A stretch of 64,000 nt of DNA from Trichobilharzia szidati (taxonomy: Eukaryota > Platyhelminthes > Trematoda > Strigeidida > Schistosomatidae). Position numbers and translations under genes: made by a program. Below, one piece after another: positions 34,301-45,600 of the stretch (positions within the stretch are counted from its first letter, which is position 1; every line of letters begins with the position of its first letter). The stretch spans positions 20,839,710-20,903,709 of the forward strand of contig OX235271.1 in assembly GCA_944472155.2 (NCBI GenBank), given 5' to 3'. The notes beneath the pieces were generated by a model, which saw only the letters and a program-made list of their open reading frames with translations, ran no database searches and was not told where the DNA came from.

Positions 34301-35814
34301 TTAACATCACATTAGATACATCTAACTTACAATGGAGCAGATGTGTGGATTATTTAGTCTTCTCTCACTTATTAAGTAATTTACTACCTCACACTTAAGC
34401 GCGCTTTACTTATGTTTGTGCTTAAGACTGACACGCCCTATTGCTGTGCTGTACGTTAATGTACTCCTGCTAAGCTAAATTTGATCATACTGTTTGTTTG
34501 CAAAAAAGCAGATGAATGGAGAAATCTGTCTGTTTTTTAATTCACAAATAACGTTTTCGTTAGTTATGGCGTCATGATGCATGATTATAACAGATCTACA
34601 GATACGGTAGTAGTATTTTGTGAAATGACATTCTTTGTACAAGTCAGAAGTTTCTTAAAGAATAAAATACCAATTAATCATCTTTCTTGAAAGAACATGA
34701 AATGTGACTAAGGCAGTGAAAATCTAGTGGTTACATAAAGATTTATTCGGATGTATACTAGACAGGAAGAAATAAACATTACGCTATTCAGTCACTAATT
34801 ATTCTAAAAATAGATACCTTTGATATCGGAAAGCAAATAAGTGGAAAGCTGATCTACAAATGCCATCTGAGAACAGTGTTATATAGCATTGGTCTATGGT
34901 ACTGATTAAACCATCCCTACATGATTCCAATCACGTATTATCCAATCATCAGTAAACTGTTTTTCAATTCTAAGGGTGCTTTTAATTGTTGGAAATAGAA
35001 TTTATGCTACCCGTAGTAAGGTTTGTGAAGAAAGACGGACTAGACTTGATCACAGGTCTATATCAACTATAAAATAGTTGAAGCGCAAGTAGAATTAGAC
35101 AACTGTATCGTTTTGGGTACCATTCAGTAGTAGTATGAACTCATTTGAGAACAATTTCAAAGCAGTTAGGTCTCATAGTAAACAGATAAATACCTAATCT
35201 CTAGGATGGAATTCAGTGATCAGATTTTGTAAACTTCTGCTAATTTTTTAACGTAATACCATGTCAAATTGATTATTCTTTCTCACAGTCTAATCACTTG
35301 AAGTCTTCTAGGTTGTAGCAATCAAATTAGGCTAAAATAAATAAGTGTACAGTGTTTGCCAATTTCTGATGGTTCTCTAGCTGGTATTGACTCTTCATGG
35401 AAGGAAGTGTAAAGTGAAGACGAATTCTTTCTTTCCCCTTCTCTCTCCATCTGCTTAGTTCCAACAATTTACTGTTATCAGACGATTGAGTAACCTGACT
35501 AATTAAAAGAGTGAAGTCATGTTTGCGTATCAGCAGTGCTTATTATTCCTTTTCTGATGGACTGCCGGAATCAGTGTCTTTCCTTTAATCTTTATGCAAT
35601 ACTTTGATATCTGACGGTGTGGCAGATCGTGATAGAAGCTTAAGCAAAGGCCCAAATTGCATCAGGATTACAGTCAACTGTTTTCGATTTGCCCATCCGA
35701 TGATAGTCTACCAGTTGAACTAAGAAAAGCAATCATCAGAGATAAAACATTAACGTCAATTGTCATTATTATTATATTGCCAAACTATGAATAACTCATT
35801 TCAACACAAACGTG
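34301..35814. other. No recognised gene or element
   Basis: AT-rich with no coding frame and no shared repeats noticed. Confidence 0.4.
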
Positions 35815-35821
35815 AAATCAT

Positions 35822-36205
35822 TTAGTTCTTCTATACGGGTCAGAAACTAAGCCAGCGTGTCAAGAAAAGCATTTCCAACAAGTTACACAATTGTATCAAG
35901 CAACTGCCGTCTCTGGCTACATTCTCAAGATTAGATAGCCAGCCAGTCGGAAAGAATAAGCAACAAGAAACTCTCCAGTGGAACAGACCAATCAAGAGCC
36001 GATTCCTCAACAAATATCCGGGCGAGAATGGACGTCGATCGGGCACACGCCACAGAAGAAACAGTCGAATGACATCGCGCTCAATGCAGGCAGTCGTGTG
36101 GATAGTCAGTTTCGACGACAGCACAGAGTAGAACAAAGTGGAGACGTGTTGTTGAATCCCTAACGTCTACTCGAGATCCAAGTAAACAATAATAATGATA
36201 ATACT
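35822..36205 (+). mobile_element. RTE 3' end in the left arm
   Basis: Reads in plus sense as TNQEPIPQQISGREWTSIGH and later RQHRVEQSGDVL, the RTE C-terminal region (usual form: NQLPxEExIRxRRWxWIGHTLR), followed by an AATAATAATGATAAT tail. Confidence 0.65.
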
Positions 36206-37079
36206 GAATATCTCATTAGATGATCACTTCAGCGTAACTTCTAGTGTATTTTTTACACCTAGTTAAAGAGATCTCGTTACTGATAATTTATTATGGATTA
36301 TCTTACAAATAAAGTTTTACTCATATACACATTCCTCTTCTCTTGTCATCATCCAATTGACCTCGAACAGTGTGATTCTATTAGCTGTGCATGAAAGACA
36401 GAAACTATTTTGGCAGTGTAATTAAACAGAAATCTTGTTCATACTAATTCTATTTGAATTACTTTTCTGTTTGTTAGTTAGTTTGTTTCTGTAATAATGC
36501 CTCTTCTGATTTAAAACAAAAAAGAGAAGTGAAAGTGACCAGGTTGTCCACTTGTAGTAGTAGTAGTAGCTTTTGTTGTAGTATAACATTGTGATGACCT
36601 TATTACTTTTAGAAATTTAACGTTATTGATTTATTTACTAATGTGCCTGTAGTTTCCGCTCACCTTCATTAATATGTACATAGGTAAATATAATAATAAT
36701 AATAACAATAAACGTGGTATTGTCTACTGCATCATGATGGACAACCTTATTTAATGTGTTGTAGCACTATTGTCACCATGTCTCTCTCTTCTATCTAAAA
36801 TAGAGAGTAGTAGTTCAAGCAGCTTAATTAGTTATCATGAGTTTTAAGCTCAACATAATGCATAGTTGACGTGCAGTGTTGGAAAGTTGTCAATGACTTC
36901 TGGAAAATTCACTTCGTGTATGCAATTAACTAGCATAAATCTTGCCAAAAAGTATCTTTTATTGTGTGATATTAAAGTATGCACATACTTGGAAATCAAA
37001 GGTGAAATGAATTTCCCTCAATGAAGGTTCAAATACACATTACTCATAGAGAGAATTTTCAGCTCAAATGGATGATTTC

Positions 37080-37416
37080 GACTTAGCTGTGTTCTCTCAG
37101 GAGGTGGTTGATTTAATTGCGAAGCTTTCGTCCCCGTCCGCCATCTAGAAAACATCGCTTCAGCTCAGGTTTTAGCATGAAATGAACTCATTTGAATTCG
37201 CCATGAATGATAATATAATTGTGTCACCTGGCAACCACCGTCGTGGTTGGTTTTTGATTTACATCTCTATCGATCATTTTTATTGACTTGGAATTTGAAA
37301 TTTCTTGTCATGTGATTTACTTTTTATTAGTGGGTAAATTTGTTTTATAATAATGTGTTTGTTGATCGCCGGCTGATTCATTTGAGTACCAGGTGTTTAG
37401 GAATTCCACGACTGCA
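37080..37416 (-). mobile_element. PLE terminal region, left arm
   Basis: In minus sense it contains the end of the PLE frame (EFLNTWYSNESAGDQQ) and a terminal sequence with GACGAAAGCTTCGC near 37119-37132. Both are shared with the intact PLE frame at 41150-42375. Confidence 0.65.
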
Positions 37417-37990
37417 CATATGGTGCTTCCTTTATCCAAAAGAATTGAAAAACACTGCTGCACTCCTGTGTTGAAAGGAATAAAGGAAAAATACCTGTTA
37501 ACCGTCTTCAAGAAGAATGAATACCCATACAATTTCAACAATAGATGTTTAAACTCTAGTTATAACACCAACAAGAAACCATCATCAAAGATCATATGAA
37601 AAATTGCAGTCACGGAATTCCTAAACACCTGGTACTCAAGTGAATCAGCCGGCGATCAACAAACACATTATTATAGAACAAATTTACCCACTAATAAAAA
37701 GTAAATCACATGACAAGAAATTTCAAATTCCAAGTCAATAAAAATGATCGATAGAGGTGTAAATCAAAAACCAATCACGACAGTGGTTGCCAGGAGACGC
37801 AACTATATTATCATTTCATGGAGAATTCAAATGAGTTCATTTCATACTAAAACCTGAGCTGAAGCGATGTTGTCTAGATGGGGGACGGGGATGAAAGCTT
37901 CGCAATTATATAAACCAGCTCCTGAGAGAACACAACTGAGTCAAAATCATCCAATTGAGCTGAAAATTCTCTCTATGAGTAATGTGTATT
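37393..37990 (+). pseudogene. PLE fragment with the GIY-YIG domain deleted, centre and right arm
   Basis: Bases 37430-37597 encode IEKHCCTPVLKGIKEKYL and VFKKNEYPYNFNNRCL, matching residues 148-196 of the PLE protein at 41311-42375. The frame then jumps to EFLNTWYSSESAGDQQ, which matches residues 320-335 of that protein. The whole connector plus GIY-YIG domain between is missing. The terminal region follows (37700-37990) with ATGAAAGCTTCGCAATT, a changed form of the family's end motif. Confidence 0.65.
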
Positions 37991-38849
37991 TGAACCTTCA
38001 TTGAGGGAAATTCATTTCACCTTTGATTTCCAAGTATGTGCATACTTTAATATCACACAATAAAAGATACTTTTTGGCAAGATTTATGCTAGTTAATTGC
38101 ATACACGAAGTGAATTTTCCAGAAGCCATTGACAACTTTCCAACACTGTACATCAACTATGCATTATGTTGAGCTTAACACTCATTATAACTCATTAAGC
38201 TGCTTGAACTACTACTCTCTATTTTAGATAGAAGAGAGAGAGATGGTGACAATAGTGCTACAACACATTAAATGAGCTTGTCCATCATGATGCAGTAGAC
38301 AATAGCACGTTTATTAATATGATTATTATTATTATCATTATTATAATATTTACCTATGTACATATTAATGAAGGTGAGCGGAAACTACAGTCACATCAGT
38401 AAATAAATCAATAAGGTGAAAATTTAAAAAGTAATCAGGTCATCACAATATTATACTACAACAAAAGCTACTACTACTACTACTACTACAAGTGGACAAC
38501 CTGGTCACTTTTACTTCTCTCTCTTTTCAGTCAGAAGAGACGTTATAACAAAAACAAACTAACTAACAAACAGTAAAGTAATTCAAATAGAATTTGTATG
38601 AACAAGATTTCTGTTTAATTACACTGCCAAAATAGTTTCTGTCTTTCATGCACAGCTAACAGAATCACACTGTTCGAGGTCAATTGGATGATGACAAGAG
38701 AAGAGGAATGTGTATATGAGTAAAACTTTATTTATAAGATAATCCATAATAAATTAGCAGTAACGAGATCTTTTTAATTAGGTATAAAATATACACTAGA
38801 AGTTACGCTGAAGTGATCATCTAATGAGATTTCCATTGTTATAGTTATC

Positions 38850-39320
38850 ATTGTTATTGTTTCCTTGCGTTTCGAGTAGAACATGCGGCTTCAAGAAGAC
38901 ATCTCCGCTTTGTTCTACCATGTGCTGTCCTCTACAACTGACTAGCGGTAAAAATGCTCTTAATCTCTCATTTGCTTCACGCCATTAGATTTTGTCCCTG
39001 TCACCGTGAATGTGACGACCCACTCGTCGCTTCCCTTTGATATTCCACGCGACGGGTGTTCTGCACTGAACGGTCTCCTCAGTGGCGTTTTCCTGATTCT
39101 TCTCCATTTTCTCCTGTTTGCTTGTTGAGTAATCGGCTTTTGGTTGGTTAGTTCCATTGGAGGGTTTCTTGTTGCTAATTCTTTCCAGCTGGCTGGTCAC
39201 CTAATCTTTGGTATGTATCTGGAGACGGCAGTTTTTGATACAAATGTGTAACTTGTTGGAAATGCTTTTCTTGACACGCTTGCCGAGTTTCTGACTTGTA
39301 TTGAAGAACTGACTGATTTT
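38850..39320 (-). mobile_element. RTE 3' end in the right arm
   Basis: Minus-strand counterpart of 35822-36205. It encodes SNKKPSNGTNQPKADYSTSK in one frame and RRKWRRIRKTPLRRPFS in another. It starts (minus sense) near 39320 with GTCAGAAACTCGGCAAGCGT. Confidence 0.65.
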
Positions 39321-39497
39321 ACATTTTAGTTGACAGTCCTAATATTTTTGTGTATGCGTTCAGTTTACTAGCTCGCTGGTTTTTGTATCGGGTTCCATAT
39401 CCAGGTGAAGTGGGAGGGTTGGATATGTGATTAGTGGCGCTGCTCAACAAAACCATCCAGACTACTAGAGAAACTTCATGTCATACACTGCTTATTC

Positions 39498-39688
39498 ATA
39501 TTATTATTATTTTGATTACAGCTTGATGCCACACCGTATTTTCAGTACAAGTATGGCATTTTCAGCATGGATATCGGTAGCCCTAATTTTGCAGGCCGAC
39601 CATAGATATCGGGTGTGCGTCGGCAGGGGATCGAACCCCGGACCATGTGCATGGTCGGCGAGAGTCCTAACCACTGTGCCACCGACGT
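39498..39688 (-). mobile_element. tRNA-derived SINE (family B), copy 1
   Basis: On the minus strand the head is CGTCGGTGGCACAGTGGTTAGG with box B GGGGTTCGATCCCC (39625-39638 reversed), and the tail contains CTGAAAATACGGTGTGGCATC. It shares its tRNA-like head with family A but has a different body and tail, as does 48569-48752. Confidence 0.75.
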
Positions 39689-40284
39689 GAATGTTGATCA
39701 AGATTAGGCAGTTGCAAGACTTACTAATTGATCTGCAGTGGTCACTTGGCGTATGCATTTAGCCACTTTGTTAGTATTCATTCAATACAGATGTTTCATG
39801 TACCTGGCAGTGATCCACACCTGCTGTATGAGGTGTGATTGTACTACTAAGTTTCTTAGACTGGTTAAATAGGTTGAGTGAGATTCAAACTGGGCGTCTA
39901 TCAACTGCAGGCTGAGGGTTTATGCCTCTAAGCCACACCTCTATGTGTTAGTGTTATATTCCCTCTGGTTAGATAATGCCAATACATGCTTAGATTTTAA
40001 ACGTGGATTTTAGGTTTTCTTTTGATTTCTCACTCTTTTCTTTCACCCTTTCATTTAAGAATATGATCGTTATTCATTCACTCATCAATAATTATGTGTT
40101 ATACGTTTCTGCAATGATTATACACTTAGTAGTAAAGTAGTGAATTTGTTTCGTTTTAGTTGAAAATAAAGTGTAAAACTCGTGCTTCGATCAATTTATA
40201 ATTCATAAAATGTACAAGACATCTCGTCGAGACCAGTCGCTGGTGTACAGAGCTACCAACCCTCTTTTATTGGTTTGCAGGGTT
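39689..40284. other. No gene seen
   Basis: AT-rich. A tRNA-like scrap around 39885-39945 (GGGTTTATGCCTCTAAGCCAC) may be another old SINE head. Confidence 0.35.
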
Positions 40285-40535
40285 TTGATTTGATTGGTTA
40301 CCGGATTTTATCATGAGCTGAAATTGGAGTACTGAACAGCTGTTTCGTTCTAGTTTGGGACTCTTCATCAGTACGCACCCGCCAGGGTTTGGACTTTGGA
40401 CCTACGAGTTCGCCTTGTAACTGGAAGGTCCTGAGTTTGAATGCCGACGCGTGCGTACTAATAAAGAGTCCCTAGCACTCGGACGAAACAGCTGTCCAGT
40501 ACTCCTGGGTGTTCCAATGGTTTTCTCTTCGAAGT
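40285..40535. mobile_element. Head-to-head pair of hammerhead SINEs (family 2)
   Basis: The left unit is minus: bases 40327-40385 reversed read GGTGCGTACTGATGAAGAG, then a GAAAC box (40345) and stem I partner CAGTACT. The right unit is plus: CTACGAGTTCGCCTTGTAAC, a box B-like GTTTGAATGCC, then GTGCGTACTAATAAAGAG and GGACGAAACAGCTGTCCAGT. The hammerheads lie on the outer sides and the truncated tRNA-like heads meet in the middle at about 40400. Confidence 0.75.
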
Positions 40536-41100
40536 AGGATTATCTTCAACTAGTTATGATTTATCAGATAATTTAACTGTAAAAACCTGTGAACTTTGTG
40601 CTTGTCGATATAAATCAAATAGAGTAAGTCAAGTGGATAAAATAAATTCTTTGAAAGATTAACAATTGGTGCCACAGAGCAGCATATACAACCTAATTTG
40701 ATTCCTTAAAAATTCTTCTATATTTGCGTTACATCCTTCGTTGTTCTACTTTTTTTTTGTAATATTTTCCAAACCTTCTCACTTTTTTTATAGGATACAG
40801 ACTCTGTAAGTTTTAGTAACTAGTCATTTGGATTTATGTGGTTATAGCTAACTCTTTTAACTAACCAGTTGATTCTTAACCGTTGAGTGGCAATTAGAAA
40901 TCTATTCTCATTTTACAGTCACATGCTGTGTGTATTATTGCCAATCTTTGTCAATTATTTGTGGCTTGTTGTCATCTAACATCATACACCAGTATGCTTG
41001 CGATTGTTTGCTTTCACTATTCCAACATATAACCGTTCACTAACTCACTGAATGAAACTGATTTTTCTACTTTAAAGGGAAATACACTAACATCACATGA
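40536..41100. other. No gene seen
   Basis: AT-rich with a short poly-T run near 40751. No recognised frame. Confidence 0.4.
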
Positions 41101-41162
41101 CTCGTCAGTAGTCTTTCTTGTTTTGCAATTAAAAGTGTTCTCTGAGCTGGTTGGTTTAGTTG

Positions 41163-41200
41163 CGAAGCTTTCGTCGTCCTTCTGGGCAACATCTTCAGCG
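41163..41200 (-). ncRNA. Small hammerhead-like motif of a PLE end
   Basis: On the minus strand CUGAAGA (41198-41192) is followed by one U, a hairpin GUUGCCC...GGACGAC with one mismatch, then GAAAGC (41172 down). Small hammerhead variants with a reduced stem III are known from Penelope-like elements, and CUGANGA plus GAAA fits them. The extra base after the core and the lack of a clear cleavage triplet make this tentative. Confidence 0.4.
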
Positions 41201-41310
41201 CCATATTTAGCACAAAGTGAAATGATTTAAATTTCTTCATGAGTGATGCAATTGCGTCTCCTGGTTACTATCTTTACATATGTATTGACCACTTTCTACT
41301 GACTTGGATT

Positions 41311-42375
41311 TTAAACTTTTTGGTCACCTGATTTACTTTTTATTAATTGGTATATTTCATCTATATTAACGTGTTTGTTAATCGCATTTTCGCTTGAGTA
41401 CCAGGCTTCTAGGAATTCTCTGGCACTTTTCGTGTTTCCTCTGTTTAAGATTTTGACATGATCCCAATCGGATTGATGGCCATAATTGTCTGTATGCGTT
41501 GATACTAAAGAATACGTATCATGTCTTTTCACGGCTGATTTATGTTCTTGGATTCTGATTCGAAGGGAACGCCCACTTTGGCCGATGTAATGTTTGTTGC
41601 AGTTCATACAATTTATTTTGTAGATGGTATTAATTTTATCCCCTTTTTCTGTTGGATCTTTTGGTTTGCATAATATCGAATTAAGCGATTTTACTGGTTT
41701 GTGTGCTATATCTATATCTAACGGTTTCAGAATTCTGGCTGTTATTTCAGAGATATTCCTCATGTATGGTAGGATGAATTTTCTTGTGGTCTTTGATGAT
41801 GGTTTCTTGTTGGTGTTTTGATTCGACTCTAAACACTTTTTGATGAAATTTCGTGGATAACCATTCTTTTTGAAGACCGTTTGTAGGTACATTTCTTCCA
41901 TTCTTTTCAACTCTGGAGTGCTACAATGTGTCTGAACTCTTTTAAACAATGTCTGCACACAGTTTCGTTTGTGAGTAACTGGATTATTGCTAGTATAGTT
42001 GAGTATTTGATCTGTGTGCGTTGATTTTCTATAAACTTGTGTCTCTAAATCTCCTGTGTTGGTTCTCCTGATTAAGACATCTAAAAATGGGATTTTGTTA
42101 TCTAATTCTTCTTCTCTCGTGGTGAATTTGATGTCTTCAAATATGTTGTTTATTAATTTATGAGTATATTCTAAATCACTTCTCTTAATTATTACAAATG
42201 TATCATCAACGTAACGTATCCAGATTTTCGGTTTAATTATAGGTGGAGCTATTAATTCTAATCTTTGCATAACGGCTTCAGCTATTAATCCTGATATGGG
42301 CGATCCCATTGGTGTTCCTTTTATTTGTTTCTTGTTGCTCTCAGGCTTACAATGAAATGATACTTTTGTGTTCAA
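41311..42375 (-). CDS. Penelope-like element protein: end of RT plus GIY-YIG endonuclease
   Basis: A 354-codon frame without stops. Residues 21-40 (TPMGSPISGLIAEAVMQRLE) and 52-60 (WIRYVDDTF, with YVDD at 55-58) are reverse transcriptase motifs. Residues 90-105 (NKIPFLDVLI) belong to the thumb side. A connector with VFKKNGYPRNFIKK (167-180) leads to the GIY-YIG domain at about 247-330: IYKINCMNCNKHYIGQSGRS (251-270), the RIQEHKS helix and the acidic residue in REFLEAWYSS (319-328). The paired Cys before YIG are typical of PLEs. The enzyme family primes reverse transcription at chromosomal nicks. The N-terminal RT half is missing, so the protein cannot be active alone. Because the frame is truncated, its ATG is probably not the true start. 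Confidence 0.85.
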   Translation of the reverse strand: MNTKVSFHCKPESNKKQIKGTPMGSPISGLIAEAVMQRLELIAPPIIKPKIWIRYVDDTFVIIKRSDLEYTHKLINNIFEDIKFTTREEELDNKIPFLDVLIRRTNTGDLETQVYRKSTHTDQILNYTSNNPVTHKRNCVQTLFKRVQTHCSTPELKRMEEMYLQTVFKKNGYPRNFIKKCLESNQNTNKKPSSKTTRKFILPYMRNISEITARILKPLDIDIAHKPVKSLNSILCKPKDPTEKGDKINTIYKINCMNCNKHYIGQSGRSLRIRIQEHKSAVKRHDTYSLVSTHTDNYGHQSDWDHVKILNRGNTKSAREFLEAWYSSENAINKHVNIDEIYQLIKSKSGDQKV

Positions 42376-42404
42376 TTTGTTTATCTCAAGACTCCAGCTG
42401 CTCT

Positions 42405-42625
42405 TTTCTTTTTATTCCTTTACTTTCCCAGTGAAGCGTAGGGCTTCAAGCTAGAGAGCTTTCGCGTTTCCGTAGCAGTATGAGGTTGCTAGCCTCACGC
42501 CCAACATTTTCCCTCTTTACAAGTCTTATTACCGATTTAGCGAAGTCTAGGAGTAGTGCCGCGGCCGGGGATCAAACTGCGGACTACATGCGTGGTTGGC
42601 AAACACTCCACCACTAGGCTTACAG
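42405..42625 (-). mobile_element. tRNA-derived SINE (family A), copy 3
   Basis: Minus orientation: tail TTATTCCTTTACTTTCCCAG at the left, body GCTAGCCTCACGCCCAACAT, box B region GGGGATCAAACTGC near 42567, head remnant to about 42625. It abuts the truncated 5' end of the PLE. Confidence 0.75.
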
Positions 42626-42941
42626 AACATCAACTGAATGTTTAGTGTGTCCTACATGGATGCTGTTATGATGAAGAAAGGTTGACTTTTTTCTCCTGCA
42701 ATCGATTATCCTACTCTTGCAGCAGCAATAACCACGATAGTAACAATGATACCTATCTGTTGTATACATTCTTCTGACTGATAAGTTATTCCTCTTCGTA
42801 CAAATTTTTCTCGTTTATTGATTATTCATGCTCTTCTTATTCTGAAAATTTGTAAAACTGTAAAATCATATTTACAGTTCTTTATCTTTTTATCAAGCTC
42901 TTGAAAATTTTTGTTAACAAAATACTCTAAACTGTTGATTT

Positions 42942-42996
42942 GTGTATGTGTGTGTGTACATCTTTGTGTGTGTGTGTGCGTGCGTGCGTGTGTGCT
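42942..42996. repeat. (TG)n / (CG)-interrupted simple repeat
   Basis: Alternating GT with a GCGTGCGTGCGTG segment in the middle. No function is implied. Confidence 0.8.
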
Positions 42997-43484
42997 ACTC
43001 TACCTTTGCCGTATTGTGTTTTTGTTTTCAACTAATTATGCCAATAATCGTGTGCTTTTTCGTGGTATCTCTCCTTTTTCTTACAGTGAAGAGTTTTTTC
43101 TAATTGATAAACAGACTTCTTTCTTATTGTATGTATTTATTCTATATAATTATTGGGTTGATAAGATGGTTTACGTCTGTGTAACACCTAATTTTTTATA
43201 TATGACAGTTTGGTATAAATTGTCAGAGAATCCATGATTAACCCAACGAGAATAGTCTCTAGCGCCATGTATTTTTAACAGCCTACATGTTTTTGAATGT
43301 GACGAAATATATTCAACAAGAAATTGAAGTTTGAAGTCACACTCTGTTGAGGAGAACAAGATATCTTGCCTTATTCTCTATCTCGAAAAACAAATCTAAT
43401 CCTTACAAATCAATTTCTGAAAATTAATCCTCATGCCCGCTAGTTACTTGCTACAGAACGAAGGTGCCTGTAGAGTTCTAGTGA

Positions 43485-43820
43485 GAGGTCGTGACCAGTG
43501 AGGTCCATCCTGTCGGGAGTGAGGACGGATTTTTCACCGATGACATTGGCTGGTGCCAGTTGCGCTAAAATCACGAATTGTTAGAAGTTAGAATTCATGG
43601 GTTGGCCATTAAATCGGGTGCCAGTAGTTGAATGGTATACGAGCTTACCTCGAAACTGGAAAAAAGCTCCTGCGTTCGAAACCCTCCCCGGTGATGGGTG
43701 CGAACTGATGAAGAGTCCCAAACTAGGGTGACGAAACAGCTGTCCAATACTTCTACGTCTCCTGATGGTTCTCTAACCGATATCAGTTCATAATGAAATC
43801 CTGTAATTTGATTAAGTTTG
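43485..43820 (+). mobile_element. Hammerhead SINE (family 2), full-length-like copy
   Basis: A leader (GAATTCATGGGTTGGCCATT) is followed by a tRNA-like head (GTGCCAGTAGTTGAATGGTA; box B GCGTTCGAAACCC). The hammerhead region follows at 43700-43752 (CTGATGAAGAG, GTGACGAAAC, GCTGTCC), then the tail GATGGTTCTCTAACC. The core reads A in place of C3 when stem I is paired, and stem II carries a GT insertion, so this copy is probably inactive. Confidence 0.7.
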
Positions 43821-43861
43821 CGAAATTATTCCATTCACGTAATTTTAGAGTTCACATTACC

Positions 43862-44958
43862 CTGATTTAACTGGGCCACCGACAATTATACATCTCATCC
43901 AACAGCTGTACGACAATGCTGCATGCCAAGTAATCCACAACGGGAAACTTACGGAATCCTTCGAAGTGAGGACAGGAGTAAGACAAGGCTGCCTACTATC
44001 GCCAATGATTTTCCTGATTGCAGTAGATTGGATAATGCGACAAACAGTGGGCAATGAGGAAACAGGCATAAAATGGACTCACACAAAAAACTTGGAGGAT
44101 CTGGACTTCGCCGATGATATATGTCTGATTTCCCACAAACTGGAAGATATGCAAGCGAAAAGCAACAAGTTGGCAGAAGAAGCATCAAAGATAGGACTTC
44201 CAGGTGAACATACAGAGGTGATGAAGATTCCTAGGCAACACCACCAACAGCAGCAACAACAACAGACAACAATCAGCATAAATGGGAGGAACCTGAAAGA
44301 AACAACCTCTTTTACCCACCTGGGAAGCATCGTTTCAACTACAGGAGGACAGAACTGACGAGGATATCAAAGCAAGAATCGGAAAAGCAAGACAAGCTTT
44401 CACTACTCTCAAGTCTGTGTGGAGGTCAACAGCACTACTCAGCATCAAAACTAAGATCCGGATTTTCAACTCCAATGTGAAGTCAGTGCTACTTAACATA
44501 CGGATCAGAGACTTGGCCAGCGCGTCATAAAGAGCATCTCAAACAAACTATAGACCTTCATTAACAGTTGTCTTCGCTCAATACTCAAGATCAGATGGCC
44601 GGCCAGAAAAGATCAGCAACAGAGATCTCTGGCAATGAGCGAACCAACCCAGCAGGAACCGATTGTGAAACAAATAGGCAGGAAGAAATGGAGATGGATT
44701 GGCTGGCCATACTCTGAGGAAACCATCAAGTGACATCACTAGACAAGCCATTGCTCGAGTGGAACCCGAAAGGGAAGCGGCGAGTTGGTCGTCAGTGCAA
44801 GGGTGACTTGGAGGAGGTGATGTGAAGAGGAGATGAAGACGTGTGGGCAGACTTGGAGCCAGGTGAAGACTCTAGCAGAGAACCGAACGCAATGGAGACG
44901 CGTGGCTGAAGCCCTATGTTCCTCTAGGAATTAAAGGATATAATAATAATATAATAAT
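43862..44958 (+). pseudogene. RTE-clade retrotransposon RT and 3' end, copy A
   Basis: The first frame (to 44358) reads QVIHNGKLTESFEVRTGVRQ, GCLLSPMIFLIAVDWIMRQ and LEDLDFADDICLISHK, with the FADD motif intact, then NGRNLKETTSFTHLGSIVS. A frameshift near 44355 leads into DEDIKARIGKARQAFTTLKS, and later segments (WNPKGKRRVGR-like near 44760) follow in broken frames. The 3' end is a TAATAATAATATAATAATG tail. It begins inside the palm domain, so the endonuclease is absent. It fits SR2/SR3/Perere-3-type schistosome elements. Confidence 0.8.
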
Positions 44959-45352
44959 GAGTAGTTCTCAGACTAACTTATACATCTCGTAATACCTTTG
45001 GGAAGTACGCAATATTTAGAAGAAAAAACGCGATTGTTTTGAGTTTTGATTTTGTATATTAATTGATTACAATGCTTAATGCTCTTCCTACTTGTTATGT
45101 TTTACTTAGGATAAGAAATTGGTCGATAATTTTGTGAAACATGCTACCACGCATAATCGAGTAAGCTCATTCATTATCATCATACATACTATTATTATTA
45201 TTAGACAGATGTTCAATTTATTTGGTATAATTTTAACTGAATTTTTGTTTTCATAGTTTAGTATTCCGTGAATGAAATGATTTTTTTTTTTAAAACTATT
45301 ACTTCGCTGTCAATCTGGAGAGTATTTTCAAACTAAAATTCACATTTAATTG
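44959..45352. other. No gene seen
   Basis: AT-rich with a short (ATT)n at about 45188 and a poly-T at 45283-45292. Confidence 0.4.
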
Positions 45353-45600
45353 GTGGATGGTGACTAGCAGTGGAATCCAGGATGCGCATTTCGTCCTATT
45401 TGGGACTCGTCATCTGGATGTACCTGCATTTCTCAGTGAGTGATAATGTTCCCACCGAGGTTCGAACCCAGTGCCCATAGTTTCAAACGCCAAAGCGTTA
45501 TCCACTAGACCACTTGGGCCACGAGAGCCACCTCTTGTGCAACGGGTCATATTGATTTAATTGAATTTTAGATTTTCCCGTCGATTGATTGGACCGAAGT
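45353..45600 (-). mobile_element. Sm-alpha-type SINE with hammerhead (core C3 mutated)
   Basis: On the minus strand the tRNA-like head reads CCCAAGTGGTCTAGTGGAT (45521-45503) with box B GGGTTCGAACCTC (45470-45458 reversed). The hammerhead follows: stem I ATCCAG/CTGGAT, then A-TGACGA where CUGAUGA is expected, stem II GTCCCAAATAGGAC, CGAAA, and a compensated A/T pair giving the triplet AUC. This is the classic schistosome Sm-alpha layout. The C3-to-A change breaks the C3-G8 pair needed in the active site. Confidence 0.85.

Larger units (their letters stand above)
35815..39320. repeat. 3.5 kb inverted repeat made of RTE and PLE sequence
   Basis: The left arm (about 35815-37416) is the reverse complement of the right arm (about 37605-39320), separated by a unique 188-base centre. 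Matching points along the arms are ACTCGAGATCC/TTTCGAGTAGA, TCTCATTAGATGATCACTTC/GAAGTGATCATCTAATGAGA, the GTAGTAGTAGTAG / CTACTACTACTAC runs, and GGAATTCC at the inner edges. From outside in, each arm contains an RTE 3' end, about 900 bases of unassigned DNA and a PLE terminal region. The arms differ by scattered substitutions, so it is not a recent assembly artefact of identical sequence. Confidence 0.85.
41100..42404 (-). mobile_element. Penelope-like element, 5'-truncated, with intact C-terminal frame
   Basis: The minus strand carries the PLE frame (42375-41311) followed by a terminal region to about 41100. The element begins within the reverse transcriptase and abuts a family A SINE at 42405. 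The terminal region includes the GACGAAAGCTTCGC motif also found in the 35.8-39.3 kb inverted repeat, so both belong to one family. Confidence 0.8.

Noticed and set aside
42942..42996. (TG)n with CG block as a possible Z-DNA regulatory element
   Set aside because: Ordinary microsatellite; no gene nearby to regulate.
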